A stretch of DNA of 64,000 nucleotides from Undaria pinnatifida (GCA_012845835.1 JABAKD010000006.1:9088705-9152704), one strand, 5' to 3'; positions 1 to 10,930 are shown, numbered from the stretch's first letter. Numbers and translations are program-made. The notes: generated from the letters alone by a model not told the origin.

Positions 1-361
1 TTGACCACAGATTAACCCTGTTAGAACCGCAACACTGCCGACATCGACACGAAACACTTAAAGTTAGACTTATTTGGTTTTGAAGAGTCGGAAATGGCTT
101 AAGGCCAATCGGCTTTGGGTCGCCCATATCGTCACCGCGAGTCAACGGTGGCCATATTCCTACATGCTACACTGCATACAGCAGCGTGTACCTGCACGAA
201 GGCGTGTGCCTGGTGTGTCGATGTATCCACCCCCCTCGGAATCAGGAGTACACTGAGGTCATTGACAGGTATCTACCTGGTGTGAACCGACGCCATGTGT
301 GGGGTTTGAAGCTGTGTCTTGGAAATAATCCCACAGTTGAGGACGCACGTTTTGGTCGAAA
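1..361. other. Left end of the window, no gene seen
   Basis: Only short overlapping frames of up to 81 codons without motifs. Further exons of the 2307-2502 paralog could lie left of the window. Confidence 0.4.
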
Positions 362-641
362 GACGCGTGCTACGATAGAGGTACTTCACTTTTCGTCCGA
401 AATATTTTCTGAATATGACTGTGCTCCTTAACCCAAAACCGTCGGAAAATACGCCCCGTTTATTTTTTTGATGATTCTCGCTGTGCGCCTAGGCCATAGA
501 TGCGATTTTTCATCCGGCAAAGCATCTTCTCTTCTTGTCTCCAAATTAGCTTTTGGGGAGAGGTCTACAGCTCGCGAAATAAATGAGAAAACCTCAGAAA
601 TAAGGGTGGTGCACCTCTACCGCTCTATCGTAGCACGCGTC
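362..641 (+). mobile_element. Family A MITE-like element, copy 1
   Basis: It begins GACGCGTGCTACGATAGAGG and ends with the reverse complement (CTCTATCGTAGCACGCGTC, with a small insertion). The internal landmarks shared by the family are a CGTCCGAAATATTTTCTGAA block, a CTCCTTAACCC..CGTCGGAAA block, a TGATTCTCG..CCTAGGCC block, CATCCGG, and a late AGAGGTCT..CTC block. No coding capacity. No consistent target duplication was found across the family. Confidence 0.8.
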
Positions 642-714
642 GAACGGTGTCTGACCGATGGAGCCCCCCTTCAATTGTACAACTATCATCGGCGGACATG
701 ATGGCCTGACGAAG

Positions 715-970
715 GACTCGTGCTACGATAGAGGTAGGACTTTTCGTCTGAAGAAATGGGATCTGGATGACCGGGCTCCTTACCTCAGAGTCGTCGGAAA
801 AAGGCGGTTTGATTCGCACGAGTTGTATGTACCTAGGCCGTGAGAGTTCTCATCCGCTAGCAGTTTTATTTTTCTCCAGGTCGGTGTTGGGGTTAAGAAC
901 GACATGTCATGAGCTCCGAAAGTGAGGAACCTCAAACGAATATGGCGCACCTCTGTCGTAGCACGGTTCG
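715..970 (+). mobile_element. Family A element, copy 2
   Basis: Starts GACTCGTGCTACGATAGAGG and ends CTCTGTCGTAGCACG. The internal landmarks (GGGCTCCTTA, GTACCTAGGCC, CATCCG) are in order. It lies 73 bp after copy 1, separated by a short piece that itself resembles the family interior. Confidence 0.75.
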
Positions 971-1235
971 AAGAATAGTTTTCGAGCAGTAGCGCATAGG
1001 AATGTCGGTCGGTTGGCCTAGAACGGACGCCTCCGAAGTCAAGTCTCGGGGGCGAGAGACATTGAGCTCCTAGTGGTAAAGCTCATAAAGTTCTTAGAAT
1101 ATTCTGCTTTACACCTGTCGTGGGATTATTTTTCTGTGAATGCGCCTTAGTCGGGTATCGTTTGCCTTGAACATGCGACTTGTTGAATGTGTTCAGTGGG
1201 CGCGCACACAACAAGTTGTTTTCGCCGTTTGATGT

Positions 1236-1300
1236 GCCGCAGTCAGCGTTACCGTCATCGACCCGACTACAGTACCCATTAGCGTAATCGCAACCGGATC
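1236..1300 (-). pseudogene. Second decayed Cys-module end
   Basis: The minus strand reads CDYANGYCSRVDDGNADCG, similar to YIADGDCDLINDNADCG with one extra residue. The nucleotide match is strongest over CCGCAGTCAGCGTT. The donor GT is lost (GGCACA). Short and diverged, so this could be partly chance. Confidence 0.35.
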
Positions 1301-1469
1301 ACAAGTGTGTGCTATATCGTATACCCCGGGTACCCCTTAGTTACTGAAGCAACATATTTCCGTCAACCTATGCTTCCTATCAACTCTCGACCACAACAAA
1401 AAAATATCGCCGCAAGATAGTGCCCGGTATCTAAGGAATTTTAGTGTGCTATATCTCGGAGCTGGACGT

Positions 1470-1545
1470 TCCTGGAACCGGCGTCGCCGTCGATCAGGTC
1501 GAAGTCCGCGCCCGCTACTCTCATGTTTCGACAAGGCCCGCCCAA
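1470..1545 (-). pseudogene. Decayed Cys-module end downstream of the paralogous first exon
   Basis: The minus strand reads CRNMRVAGADFDLIDGDAGS, resembling CxxxxxADGDCDLINxNxxCG with Cys lost. The donor position reads GGTTCCAG rather than GGTAAG. It lies about 760 bp downstream of exon 1 on the same strand, with an A element (1572-1829) between. Confidence 0.45.
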
Positions 1546-1571
1546 GGAATGTGCGTTGTGATATACCTCGG

Positions 1572-1829
1572 GACGCGTACTACGATAGAGGTAGCACTTT
1601 TCGTCCGAAGTATTTTCTGACCGACGGGCTCCTAAACCCCCAAATCGTCCAAAGTAGACCATCTTCTTTTTCATGATTCTCTTCGTGTACCTAGGGCTTG
1701 GGATCTTTCATCCGGTAGCAGCTTTATTTTTCTCCGAAAAACAGTTTTTGGTAAGAGGTCTCAAGCTCCCAAATCGAGAGGTAGTGTATCCGAAAAAAAT
1801 TTGGTGCACACCTCAATCGTAGCACGCGT
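1572..1829 (+). mobile_element. Family A element, copy 3
   Basis: Both TIRs are present (GACGCGTACTACGATAGAGG and ...CAATCGTAGCACGCGT) with a complete interior. It is inserted between the paralogous first exon and its decayed modules. Confidence 0.8.
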
Positions 1830-2306
1830 GTAGGGCCAAGTCTATGTCACTAGGGGGGGGCTCTTTCGGGGCCATTTATTCAAGGCGAATCGGGGACGCT
1901 CGCCCAAGTGCCCCCCCCGATCCTTTGCGATGTCCAGAACTTCTTGCTGCTCGTACATTATCGCGATCGGAACCCATCCGCAACACAATGGTTAGCTGCG
2001 TTTCGCGTAACATATCACCTAAAAAAAACGTAGGATTGTCGGTAAGATACATAATTACTCGTGCCGGCAAGATCTAGCTGTGATTGCTCACACCGTCTAG
2101 TGGAAATGGGCGTATATTGTGACAAAAAAATACCGTACCTGTGTTCCTCGGCTACAGATCAAGCTACATAGCTAGTTGCGAGGTGAACTTGACTATCACA
2201 CAACGGAGGGCGTGTATTTCCTACCGACCGCCAATCACCTTACGTCAATGCCAAAAGTTAGTGCCAGGTGCCCCACACGATGTTGCTGGGGGGGCGGGTA
2301 TCTTAC
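1830..2306. other. Presumed first intron of the paralogous locus
   Basis: Short frames only, with two short G or C runs (about 1852 and 1912). No YDGGDCC half-module was found here. Confidence 0.35.
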
Positions 2307-2502
2307 CGCAATCGGCGTTGTCGTTGATCAAGTCGCAGTCTCCGTCCGCGATGTACTTGGCAACGCAGCTCGACGACGTCGAGGTCGTGTTAGAGCTCGC
2401 CAACGACGAGCTCACGGTACTCGCGACCACACTGCTTGACAGAAGTAGCAGTGTGTAGCTCAGGCTGGCGAATCCAACGAAACCGGTGCACCGAGACACC
2501 AT
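2307..2502 (-). CDS. First exon of a paralogous secreted Cys-module protein (probably a gene fragment)
   Basis: From ATG at 2502 the exon encodes a signal peptide (MVSRCTGFVGFASLSYTLLL and SSSVVAS), a Ser/Thr-rich linker, then CVAKYIADGDCDLINDNADC, ending phase 1 at G|GTAAGA. It aligns with exon 1 of the gene at 44741, including the LSY-x-L...S-x-SV-x-A stretch. An upstream in-frame ATG at 2526 would add 8 residues; 2502 is preferred because it aligns with the paralog. The 196-nt exon has no damage, but the modules that should follow (1470-1545, 1236-1300) are decayed, so the locus may be a pseudogene unless intact exons lie left of the window. Confidence 0.6.
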
Positions 2503-2526
2503 GTTACAGTTTTCGTTGGATTTCAA

Positions 2527-3261
2527 GCCGGTCTCGCCAAAGCGTCTTCAACGTGTTTCACCTGCGAAGTATGTGTTCAGAAATATCAGCGTCTCGCCCT
2601 GTCTGGCATTTTAAAAAAAACGCGAGTAGTCTCAAATCTTGATCACCCAAAAAATAGCAACTCGTTAGTTCGACTCGTCAGCGAAGCTTCCGCCGACAAC
2701 CAGAGCGCACTAATCGACGAGAGTCGCAGACAATCTGCCACTCACAGGAGTTTCTAGCGTCGGCATTTCCGTCTCCTTTTTTGGAACGAGGAAGCAATTC
2801 TTGGTCTCCATTTTTTCAAGGAAAATATTTGACCAAGCCTACGGTAGCATGGGTACCCTCATGTTCACCGGCGGGTTCTTGAGCCACTCACACGGTAGGA
2901 CGCTGTAAGTCAGCCGGGAAGAATGTTCTTCAGATACGTTTGTTTTGGCAAAGAAAGGGTAGCTTTTCATTCAACTTTCAATTGAGGGTTTATATCTCGC
3001 GAAATTTTTCACAGCAGCACGAAAACGTAAGACCTGAATGGCACAACAAGGGGGGTACCTTGCGCGAGTGATGCCGAGCCACTGAAAAGGAGAGCCGTCA
3101 AGGTAACCCCTCTAACGAGTGATTCCATCATAGCCTCCCCCCAAAACATCGGTTTCCTCTAACGAATGTTTCATGGAAGCTCTACGCACGCACGACGAAC
3201 GATGATATGAAACGATAGCTCCCTGTACGAGGGTGCCCGGGGTTTGGGATTGATAGCATAA
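2527..3261. other. No feature recognised upstream of the paralogous first exon
   Basis: This would contain the promoter of that locus; no TATA or other motif stands out. Confidence 0.35.
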
Positions 3262-3572
3262 ACCTCACATCAAAAACGGTCAGAACGGAAGACTAACCGG
3301 AGCGTTGTGGTCGCAAGATGGTTGACAAGAAAACAACTTATTTTTTCTCTGTTTTTTTATTATCTTCATAACATTTTGATCACACTGTGTGTAAGATACC
3401 CTCCCCCTTCCCCCCCCCCCCCCCCACCGCCGACAGTGGAGGTGTCTAAAACCAAGTGATTAGAAACGGAAGACACGAAAAAAATAAACAACGTTTGTCT
3501 CCCAAATCGTCCTGCAATCATCATCATAGCGCTCCGGTTGGTTTTCCATTCTGACCTTTTTCGATGTGAGGT
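3262..3572. mobile_element. Family G element with 43-bp terminal inverted repeats, copy 1
   Basis: The left end ACCTCACATCAAAAACGGTC...CTAACCGGAGCG (3262-3305) is the imperfect reverse complement of CGCTCCGGTTGGTTTTCCAT..GATGTGAGGT (3530-3572). The interior is AT-rich with a C17-like tract at about 3410 and no ORF. A C element begins 2 bp after it. Confidence 0.65.
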
Positions 3573-3574
3573 GT

Positions 3575-3839
3575 GACTGATTCTACGATAGCCCCCCTCA
3601 AAACCAGCGATTTTCTATATATTTAGCGAACGTTTCATGGCTTCTACTCGACACGAGGAGGGATGCTACTAACATAAGGTCTCCATTGATTTTATTGTGT
3701 TCAAAGGTTCCATCATAACGAACGATGACGTCGGGGTTTGGAGGGACACCATATATATTTCAGGAAATACGACCGGGCGCTGGTTAATAAACCGGCGATT
3801 TCGATTAAAGAAAAGTTGGGGGGGGCACCGTAGAACAAC
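3575..3839 (+). mobile_element. Family C MITE-like element, copy 1
   Basis: Starts GACTGATTCTACGATAGCCC and ends GGGGCACCGTAGAACAACT. The shared interior has CCAGCGATTTT, CGAACGTTTCATGG, CTCGACACGAGGA, GACGTCGGGG, a CACC...TTTCAGGA..TACGACCG block and ACCGGCGATTTCG. Flanks GGTGT and AGTGT suggest a 5-bp target duplication. No coding capacity. Confidence 0.78.
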
Positions 3840-4093
3840 TAGTGTGTCCATAAAGCACTGTCCGGGCTCCCTTCCCGTATATAATCTTGTTCGCGAAGAT
3901 CTATCAAGCGATGGGGTCGGGTCGGCAAGGCGCACAATATTTCGCGAAAATATATACGACCTACCTGGAGCTGGATTCAAAACAAGCATTTGTTTTTTGT
4001 AAGAGGATTTTTTGAGGAGGCTACTACCGCAAAAAGACTCAGTAACTTAGCCTCGGACCGTTCCTAAAATGTTGGCGTTGGACCATTCACATG

Positions 4094-4327
4094 TCTCGTG
4101 CTACGATAGAGACATCATTTTTCGCCTGAAATGTTTTCTGAAATGACAAGGGGCTCCTTAACCCCAAAATCGTCGGGAAAAAAATAAAAAATGGGCCATT
4201 TTTTTTCGCCTGATTCTCGTTGTGCACATAGATAGGCCATGGGATTTTTCATCAAGTAAGTCGGCAGTTTAAATTTGGTCGAAATGAGTCATGGCGTGAG
4301 TGGTGCACCTCTATCGCAGCGTGCTCG
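4094..4327 (+). mobile_element. Family A element, copy 4
   Basis: Starts TCTCGTGCTACGATAGAGAC and ends ACCTCTATCGCAGCGTGCTC. Slightly short through loss in the late part of the interior. Confidence 0.7.
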
Positions 4328-4559
4328 AACAAAAAAAAAAGAATGATCAAAAGGCCAGATTATTGATCAACGTGATATATATGTAATCGAGACCGATTAT
4401 ACGCCGTTCCCAACGATGTCGACGGGTACATAGATAGGTGTGCCAATCACAACTAGCGGAGGCTATTTTTTACGCCCAAACCCCCACCAAACTTATCAAG
4501 ACTCAAGGGGGTAGCGGGCGAAACACCGCCCGATACGATAGGGTCGAACTTTCCATGTT

Positions 4560-5025
4560 ATTATTATAAAAAATGAAAATACACTCCAGCTGTGAGATCG
4601 AAGATTTCGTCGAAACTCCTCTTTGCAAGCTGTATGTGATATTCCGATCGCGCGCATTACGAGTTGTGTGTCCTCATTAAGGATATTATAGGTCGGCGAC
4701 TCCCCTTACAACTACAGTGTAGCTATCAGGGTCAACAGGATGGTTTTAGTCAGTCTGTGCGCGGAAACTATAAAACCCGTTTCTGAGGGGGACAAAATCT
4801 GACAGCTGTAAAGGGAAATGTATCCTTTTTTTATCAAGTGAATCTTGGAAGTCGAAACTCCGGTGAGGGGGGTGGCGCGGAGTTTTTAAGGACGTGGGGG
4901 CCTGGTTTTGATCAAAAGCGAGCGGGTTTGGAGGGGGGGGGGGGGGGGGGGGGAAGGCGGCAATTTGTGCATGTAAGCTGTAAATCCTTTCGAGGGGATA
5001 AATCTGACGGTTTTGTTATATAGTA
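4560..5025 (+). repeat. Family B repeat, long copy with poly-G tract
   Basis: AT-rich lead-in, then CACTCCAGCTGTGAGATCGA, GTCGAAACTC, GCAAGCTGT, CGATCGCGCG, TGTGTCCTCATTAAGGAT, AGTGTAGCTATCAGGGTCAA, GTGCGCGGAAACTATAAAAC and CTGACAGCTGT. The later part holds GGACGTGGGGGCCTGG, then a tract of about 22 G (4938 on) and GATAAATCTGACGGTTTTG. No coding capacity; the poly-Gly/Pro readings are artefacts of the tract. Confidence 0.75.
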
Positions 5026-5658
5026 TTTCGCACCTCTTGATAGGATACATGCCCGAACATACGACGAGGTTTGGATACACGCTGGTTCACGTACAAAAAT
5101 ACTAACTCTCTCCTCGGCGAATGCCTCTCGTGATATCCAGTCATACAGGATGAATATATGATATCAAATTGGCTTGACTCCCACGACCAACAGAAGAGGG
5201 CGACATGTCCAGTTTTTTTTTTGACGACCTCGGGCTGTCTTTAGGAGCAACACCCGTATCGACTAATGACAGGCTTCATATTTTTCAAAAATTCTCAGGC
5301 TATTATTTCTAGCCCGGAGGGGGGAGAAAACATATTGCGCCGCATTTTGCACGAACCGGTTGGAGGTACACTCCAAGGCATATCTGCCGAGTTTTTCAAG
5401 CGAAAAATCGAAGATCTGATCTGCCTGTGTTCAACATTAATAAGCAGAATCTGACCAACAAAATGAATCCTCCACTAAAACCATAAAATTTGATGGAAAC
5501 AACTCATTCTACTCATTTTTACATTTTTACGCAAAAGAGTCCAGCTGTCCCCGACGTTCTTCAGGTATAGACCATGAAGATTTACGCACGTATTTTACAT
5601 TCCCATCCCGAGGCCTGACTTCCTTCTTTTTTTTCCTTCTTCTTTTTTTTCGCCGAAC
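5026..5658. other. Gene-free stretch after a B repeat
   Basis: Short frames only; a T-rich/C-rich run (about 5620-5650) precedes the A element. Confidence 0.35.
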
Positions 5659-5922
5659 ACGCGTGCGACGATAGAGGTTCGCCGTTTCTTTTGCCGAGGC
5701 TCTCTCGATTTCGGAGCTTAAGATCTCTCTAATGTAAAAACTGATTAAAATTTGGAGAACAAGAAAACCGCTACCGGATGAAAACCCCCATTGCCTATCA
5801 AAAGGTATACAACGAGAATCGTGATAACAATTGGCCTTTTCCCGTCGATTTTGGGCGAAGGAGCCCCCGTCAGTCAGGAACCATTTGAGATTAACAGTGC
5901 TTCCTCTTTCATAGCATGTGCC
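5659..5922 (-). mobile_element. Family A element, copy 5 (reverse)
   Basis: Reads from the other end: ACGCGTGCGACGATAGAGGT, then the CATCCGG landmark as CCGGATG, then GATTTTGGG..AAGGAGCCC, ending at a worn TIR TTTCATAGCATGTG. Confidence 0.7.
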
Positions 5923-5980
5923 CGAAAACATTTGGTCTACGGTGGGACAAATCTTTCAAACTAAACCTTCTTCACCCACC

Positions 5981-6315
5981 ACTCACTGATTCTACGATCG
6001 CCCCGCCCCCCATAAATCAGCAATTTTGTTTAACCCCTTTAGAGCCCCCGAACCCCTCCGTACACTAAATCCAAGTAATTTTATCCCCCAAAACGGGTTT
6101 TTAGTTGTAAAGGGGTTAACGAACGTTTCGGGGCTGCTCGACACAAGGATAGATACTATCGAAAAGAAAGTATCCATATATTTTCTTGTGTGCGGCATAA
6201 AGGTCTATCGATCGACGACGTCGGGGTGTCGAGGGGCACCGTATCTCAGGATATACGACCGAGAGATAGATGGGGTTTCGAAACCGGCGATTTCGTTGAA
6301 GAAACGTTCGTGGAC
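5981..6315 (+). mobile_element. Family C element, copy 2, carrying a nested D element
   Basis: The 5' end CACTGATTCTACGATCGCCC is good; the interior is complete to GAAGAAACGTTCGTGG, then diverges so that the right TIR is missing. An 82-bp D element sits at 6034-6115, within the stretch that reads GTTTAACGAACG in other copies. Confidence 0.72.
6034..6115. mobile_element. Family D: 82-bp element at a TTAA site, nested in family C
   Basis: Begins CCCCTTTAGAGCCCCCGAAC and ends TTTTTAGTTGTAAAGGGG. It is flanked by TTAA on both sides (6030-6033, 6116-6119), while uninterrupted C copies carry a single TTTAACGAACG. That gives both the insertion and its TTAA duplication. The exact TTAA target is known from piggyBac and Kolobok-like transposons; which one mobilises this is unknown. 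Confidence 0.75.
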
Positions 6316-6865
6316 GAAATTTCGGACCGCCCCCCCCTCCGCACTTCGCGATAGCACGTAGAAGACGCGTGCAATCATTCACGGTCTGGACAGGTCTGGA
6401 TCGAAAAAACGGCGTGGAAATTTGCCTGGCTGGGAAGAGTTTTGTCCTTTTGTATCGTGAACCAGCCTGTATAAAGGGTTGTACGAACGAGCCGTCCCAC
6501 TCCAGGAGTAAGTGTAGCAAATTCTGAGAGTTTTCAGAACACCTATCAAAAGGAGCTCAACGTCTCACCCGGTACTACATGATGAGCTAGAAGACCTTCC
6601 CTTTCCACCGACGTTTGTATGTATGTATGTGCTAGTTCTAAGGCAAGTAAGTACTCATAAACTTGTGAAAATTTCGACCGGTAGAAAATTCACGTTCGAG
6701 AAGCTCCACCACCAGAGTCAGAACAGCTAGTAGTAGTTTGGCACAAAAAGCTTACATCCGCATCCATCGGTACGATATTATCGACTTTGCGATTTTTCAT
6801 GTACGTATCGTCTCGAACGTTTAACCGTATGTAGTATAAAACTTCAACAATCCCACACCAGGTAC
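6316..6865. other. Gene-free stretch between C and B elements
   Basis: A stray GACGCGTGCAATC at about 6364 resembles a family A terminus. Nothing else is recognised. Confidence 0.35.
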
Positions 6866-7037
6866 ATCATATAAATAAAAATGCACTCCATCCAGCTGTG
6901 AGATCGAATATTTTGTCGAAACTCATCTTTGCAAGCTGTGTGTGATACTCTGATCGCGCGTATTGCGGGTTGTGTGTCCTCATTAAGGATATAGGTCGGC
7001 GACCCCACATACAGTGTAGCTATCAAGGTCAACAGGT
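6866..7037 (+). repeat. Family B repeat, 5' module
   Basis: CCAGCTGTGAGATCGAATAT to TCAAGGTCAACAGG, then unrelated sequence. About 170 bp of the 5' module. Confidence 0.72.
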
Positions 7038-7810
7038 ACGTTTTATCGGATACATGAACCAACCCAAACGTCAATGCATTCCATACGGTACACATAATGA
7101 GGGAGGTCAGCGCCGGGTGCCCTTTTCAGGCATTGATGGCATTGATGGTGTTCCCCCAAAGCCCTTGCGTGGAAACTACTAGGCACATGAGCCAGGACCA
7201 TTTTAGGGTCCCCTTCCGCGCAGAAATTAGAGCGTATTTCCCTCCTGCGTTCTGAGAGGGAGCCGAATCCAGCCGTTGGGGGCCGAAGTAAGTGCTCGGC
7301 AGCCGGATAGGAAGACGCGGCATATCCACGTGGTGAAGTGTATGAGCCCGCCACATTATTGCGCACCAATACGTGACAAAAAGCAAGCTCAACCAACGAC
7401 GCCTACGTTGATCGACCTCCTCAAAGAATGTCCCAGCAGGCCATCCCTACATTTAGAGAGCAAACAAGGACGCTTAATTATTATGGTACTTCAGTGAAGT
7501 AGGGAATAGGCGATGCACGATAACTACTGCTGCGATCATGTCGCCGGAAGTTGTTCGTTGTGAAGTGTGACCAAGCGACTGCCGGAGAGTTCCTCAGCAC
7601 TACCCCTACCGAATTTTTTTGCGTACTGAACCTGCACGTTGGAAAAGCCGCCGATGGGCCACGAAACTCACCCGTTGCAACGAGGGTTACGTTGGTTGTG
7701 TAGTCTACTAGACAACGCGATAGTTTTTGCGTGCGCGTTGTTTGCGTTCTTGTTCTTCATTTGTTCAACGCGCATAGTAGTCGCTCGTATGACCTAATAT
7801 ATTACCCCGG
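7038..7810. other. No gene recognised
   Basis: Frames of 70-117 codons overlap on both strands, but none shows family motifs. A GGCATTGAT duplication occurs at 7130-7147. Confidence 0.35.
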
Positions 7811-7944
7811 AGTATAAAAAGTGAAAATACACTCCAGCTGTAAGATCGAAGATTTCGTCGAAACTCATCTTTGCAAGCTGTCTGTGTGTGATACTCCGAT
7901 CGCGCGTACTACGAGTTGTGTGTCTTCATTAAGGATATATATAT
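7811..7944 (+). repeat. Family B repeat, left arm of a palindromic pair
   Basis: CACTCCAGCTGTAAGATCGA through TCATTAAGGATATATA. It faces a reverse copy beginning 24 bp later, so the two can form a long hairpin. Confidence 0.72.
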
Positions 7945-7967
7945 TGTTGACCGTTCCGGTGTGTTAC

Positions 7968-8172
7968 ATATTCCGCGCACAGACTGACGAAAATCACCCT
8001 GTTGACCCTGATAGCTACACTGTAGTTGTAAGGGGAGTCGCCGACCTATATCCTTAATGAGGACACACAACTCGTAATACGCGCGATCGGAGAATTACAC
8101 ACAGCTTGCAAAGATGAGTTTCGACGAAATCTTTGATCTCACAGCTGGAGTGTATTTTCATTTTTTATATTA
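7968..8172 (-). repeat. Family B repeat, right arm of the palindromic pair
   Basis: Reverse copy from CGCGCACAGACTGACG through GGAGTCGCCGACCTATATCC to CTCACAGCTGGAGTGTATTT. It is longer than its partner. Confidence 0.72.
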
Positions 8173-8184
8173 ATATTCCTTCCA

Positions 8185-8434
8185 CAGCTGTCAGATTTTG
8201 TCCCCCTCCGAAACGGGTTTTAAAGTTTCCGCGCACAGACTGCCTAACATCACCCTGTTGACCCTGATAGCTACACTGTAGTTGCAAGGGGAGTCGCCGA
8301 CCTATATCCTTAATGAGGACACACAACCCGTAATACGCGCGAACGGAGTATCACACACAGCTTGCAAAGATGAGTTTCGACAAAATATTCGATCTCACAG
8401 CTTGAATTGAGTGTATTTTAATTTTCATAATATT
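8185..8434 (-). repeat. Family B repeat (reverse)
   Basis: From CACAGCTGTCAGATTTTGTC to CTCACAGCTTGAATTGAGTG; head-to-tail behind the previous reverse copy. Confidence 0.72.
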
Positions 8435-10353
8435 CCAGCTATGCAATATACATCGTAGATCATTGGATTACCGGCCCACAGCAACGGCATTTCATGGGCA
8501 GTTAAAGTACAGGCAGTAATATATCGTATCTGGGGAGACAGTAGTAGTGCGGATATCGCACGATAGATGCAGACTAATACATACAGGTGTTTGGGCTTTG
8601 GTTCGAAGGCTTGTAACGGACAATTTGTTTATCATCTCGCTCGGATGATGTAGACCTTGAAAGCGTCTTGAGATACCTGGCATTGACGTCGAAAGACAAT
8701 TTTTTTTTCAAGCCTATCATATCTGAGGTCTACTTATCATGTTTCTAGATCCATCCGAAATCAACGACGGTGACTGAAAACTAAACGAATTTATTTGTCG
8801 GCACGTGCTCCAGTAGTAGTAGGTATCATTTCTCTGTTAAGAAAATGTGTCACGGAGGCAGGGAGCGTTTCGACTATTAAACAACAACAAAGAAATACAA
8901 AACGTTGTCGATGAACACACACTCTAAACGTTTCGTTCTAGGGGTACAGTTGGGCTCCAGGCCCGTCCAGAGGCCCCCGTACCACGCGGCGAAGGCTTGG
9001 TGCGTTCCTACACCAACGCCCTCGAAGGGATCCCGGAGGTCCTCCAGAATCACCCCCGGAGAGCAACGTTTGGGCGTTCTACGCGTAATAATGCAAACAT
9101 GTACTCGGAATGTATGTGCGTGCGGTACACGGTCAGACCTGTTTTACCTCTCGAAGTAGGGGGGCATCGGGGGTCCGTCTGGCCTACAGAGACACCACCA
9201 TAAACCAGGTACGTACGGGTATGAGGTACCAGAGAAGTACGAAGGCAATTAAAAAAGAAGGCGGGATGTGAAACCGAGAGGCGACCCATGGTTGAAATGC
9301 CGTGGGCGAACACGCTGCAGGGCGACAATCCGCTCAACCATCCAAGCTTCTTCGTGCCCTCGACACCACATGACAGAAACACAGTAGTATATTTGTAGAG
9401 CGCGCACGTTGGGACAGCGTCCCGCCGTCAGAGTCAGACCAGGAACATAGTACTGACAGGTTGTGCACAATAATCAACGACAACGGCACTGGCAACCCGC
9501 TGTGGCATCGTAAGCATCTACCTGTAATACTCTACGTTTGAGTCTGTGCTCTAGATACCTGAACGCATGATAACTGTTTCGAATGTCGAGTCGGCGTGTC
9601 GAGTGTACAGCACATCACGTACACGTGGGAGAGAAAGATGCCGTGAAAACTACACCACCTGCGAAAACGACGCTCTATTACGAGCACGCAATTCAAACTT
9701 TCTCATAGCGCCTGCGTCGAAAAACAACCTACAATTTATTTGCCAATGGTAATGGCGAAACGGCGAAATGGACTCGAAAAGCCAGAGCCCTTGATGACCA
9801 AAAGGCAGAAAAAAGTCTAAGGCGAAAACAGACCCGAAACCCGTCACCGCTTACAAATAAAGGGGGAACGCGCACTCTTTCTTTTTCCTGCGGCGATATG
9901 ATGGTGGGCGCCAAAATGGTGGTGCGGCAAGCCGCACTTTGACTCTGGCACGTGGTGCGTTAATCGGCGTCATCGCGCGAAAAAGATGCGTCACCGCACC
10001 GTCGTACATCCCTGGTTCGTAACGTGTTCGTTTCCGGAATTGTTCCGTACAGTGCAGGTGAACTTCGAAGCAGGTAAAGTGCACGTAGGCAACACGAAGT
10101 AGGGGATCGTTCATTATTAGGTCGGAATGCACACTCCTCGAACACTGTTTTAGGCAAAAATAAATAATTAATAGAGGATAATGTAGACTATATAATTTTA
10201 TCTTGTTATTATTCGTACGTACGTGGTATACCAAGTACCAGGTAAAGGTATATATGAGCGATCGATCTCCACCGCATGTTCCATCGTGACTCGACAGCAC
10301 TAAAAGCCCGAGCACCAAGCCTTGGCTGGACCTCCGCTTGCCTCCCACATGAT
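8435..10353. other. No gene recognised (1.9 kb)
   Basis: ORFs of up to 165 codons (10348-9851, minus) have low-complexity or unrecognisable translations. No repeat of the window's families was found. Confidence 0.35.
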
Positions 10354-10462
10354 ACCCTTAATGAGGACACACATTACAACCCGTATATATGCACACAGCT
10401 TGCAAAGATGAGTTCCGACAAAATATTCGATCTCACAGCAGCTGGAGTGTATTTTTATTTAA
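10354..10462 (-). repeat. Family B repeat, short reverse copy
   Basis: CCTTAATGAGGACACAC, GCTTGCAAAGATGAGTTCCG and CTCACAGCAGCTGGAGTGTA are present, with an internal deletion. Confidence 0.65.
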
Positions 10463-10589
10463 ATAGCAATATAGACTACGGGGAGCACACTGGAAGTACC
10501 CCGTGCGTACAAACCCGGTAGACCCAAATGGCCCACTCCAACTAACACTTAACTCACACAATAACAATTGTTTAATAGCAGCATATCGA

Positions 10590-10930
10590 ATTCCACAGAT
10601 AGATGTGGGGTTTTGTCCCCCTCAATGGGGGTTATGCAGGTTCGGTGCGCGGAACACGGCTGGAAGTCCTAGTCCTGTTGACGTTGATACTGACTGGCAT
10701 TAGGATGGGGGTCACCGACCTGAATCCTTCACGAGGATGTACACACTCCGTAACACTCGCGATCGAAGTATCGCACGCGGCTTGCAAAAAAACTGAGTTT
10801 TGATGAAAAAAACTCCTGTTTGGTCGATGTATGTCGCATTTGTTTGAATTAAGAGTGTTTTTTTTCCCATTTTTTAATCTTAATATATATATATATATCG
10901 ATCTCAACGCTGGAGTGTATAAATTTTATA
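10590..10930 (-). repeat. Family B repeat, old diverged reverse copy
   Basis: Landmarks are present but worn: TTTTGTCCCCCTCAATGGGG, GTTGACGTTGATACTGACTG, TCACCGACCTGAATCCTTCA, CGGCTTGCAAAAAAACTGAG, CTCAACGCTGGAGTGTATAA. Confidence 0.55.

Noticed and set aside
5527-5931. 134-codon minus-strand frame with a Lys/Arg-rich middle
   Set aside because: It lies mostly in a family A element and a T-rich tract.
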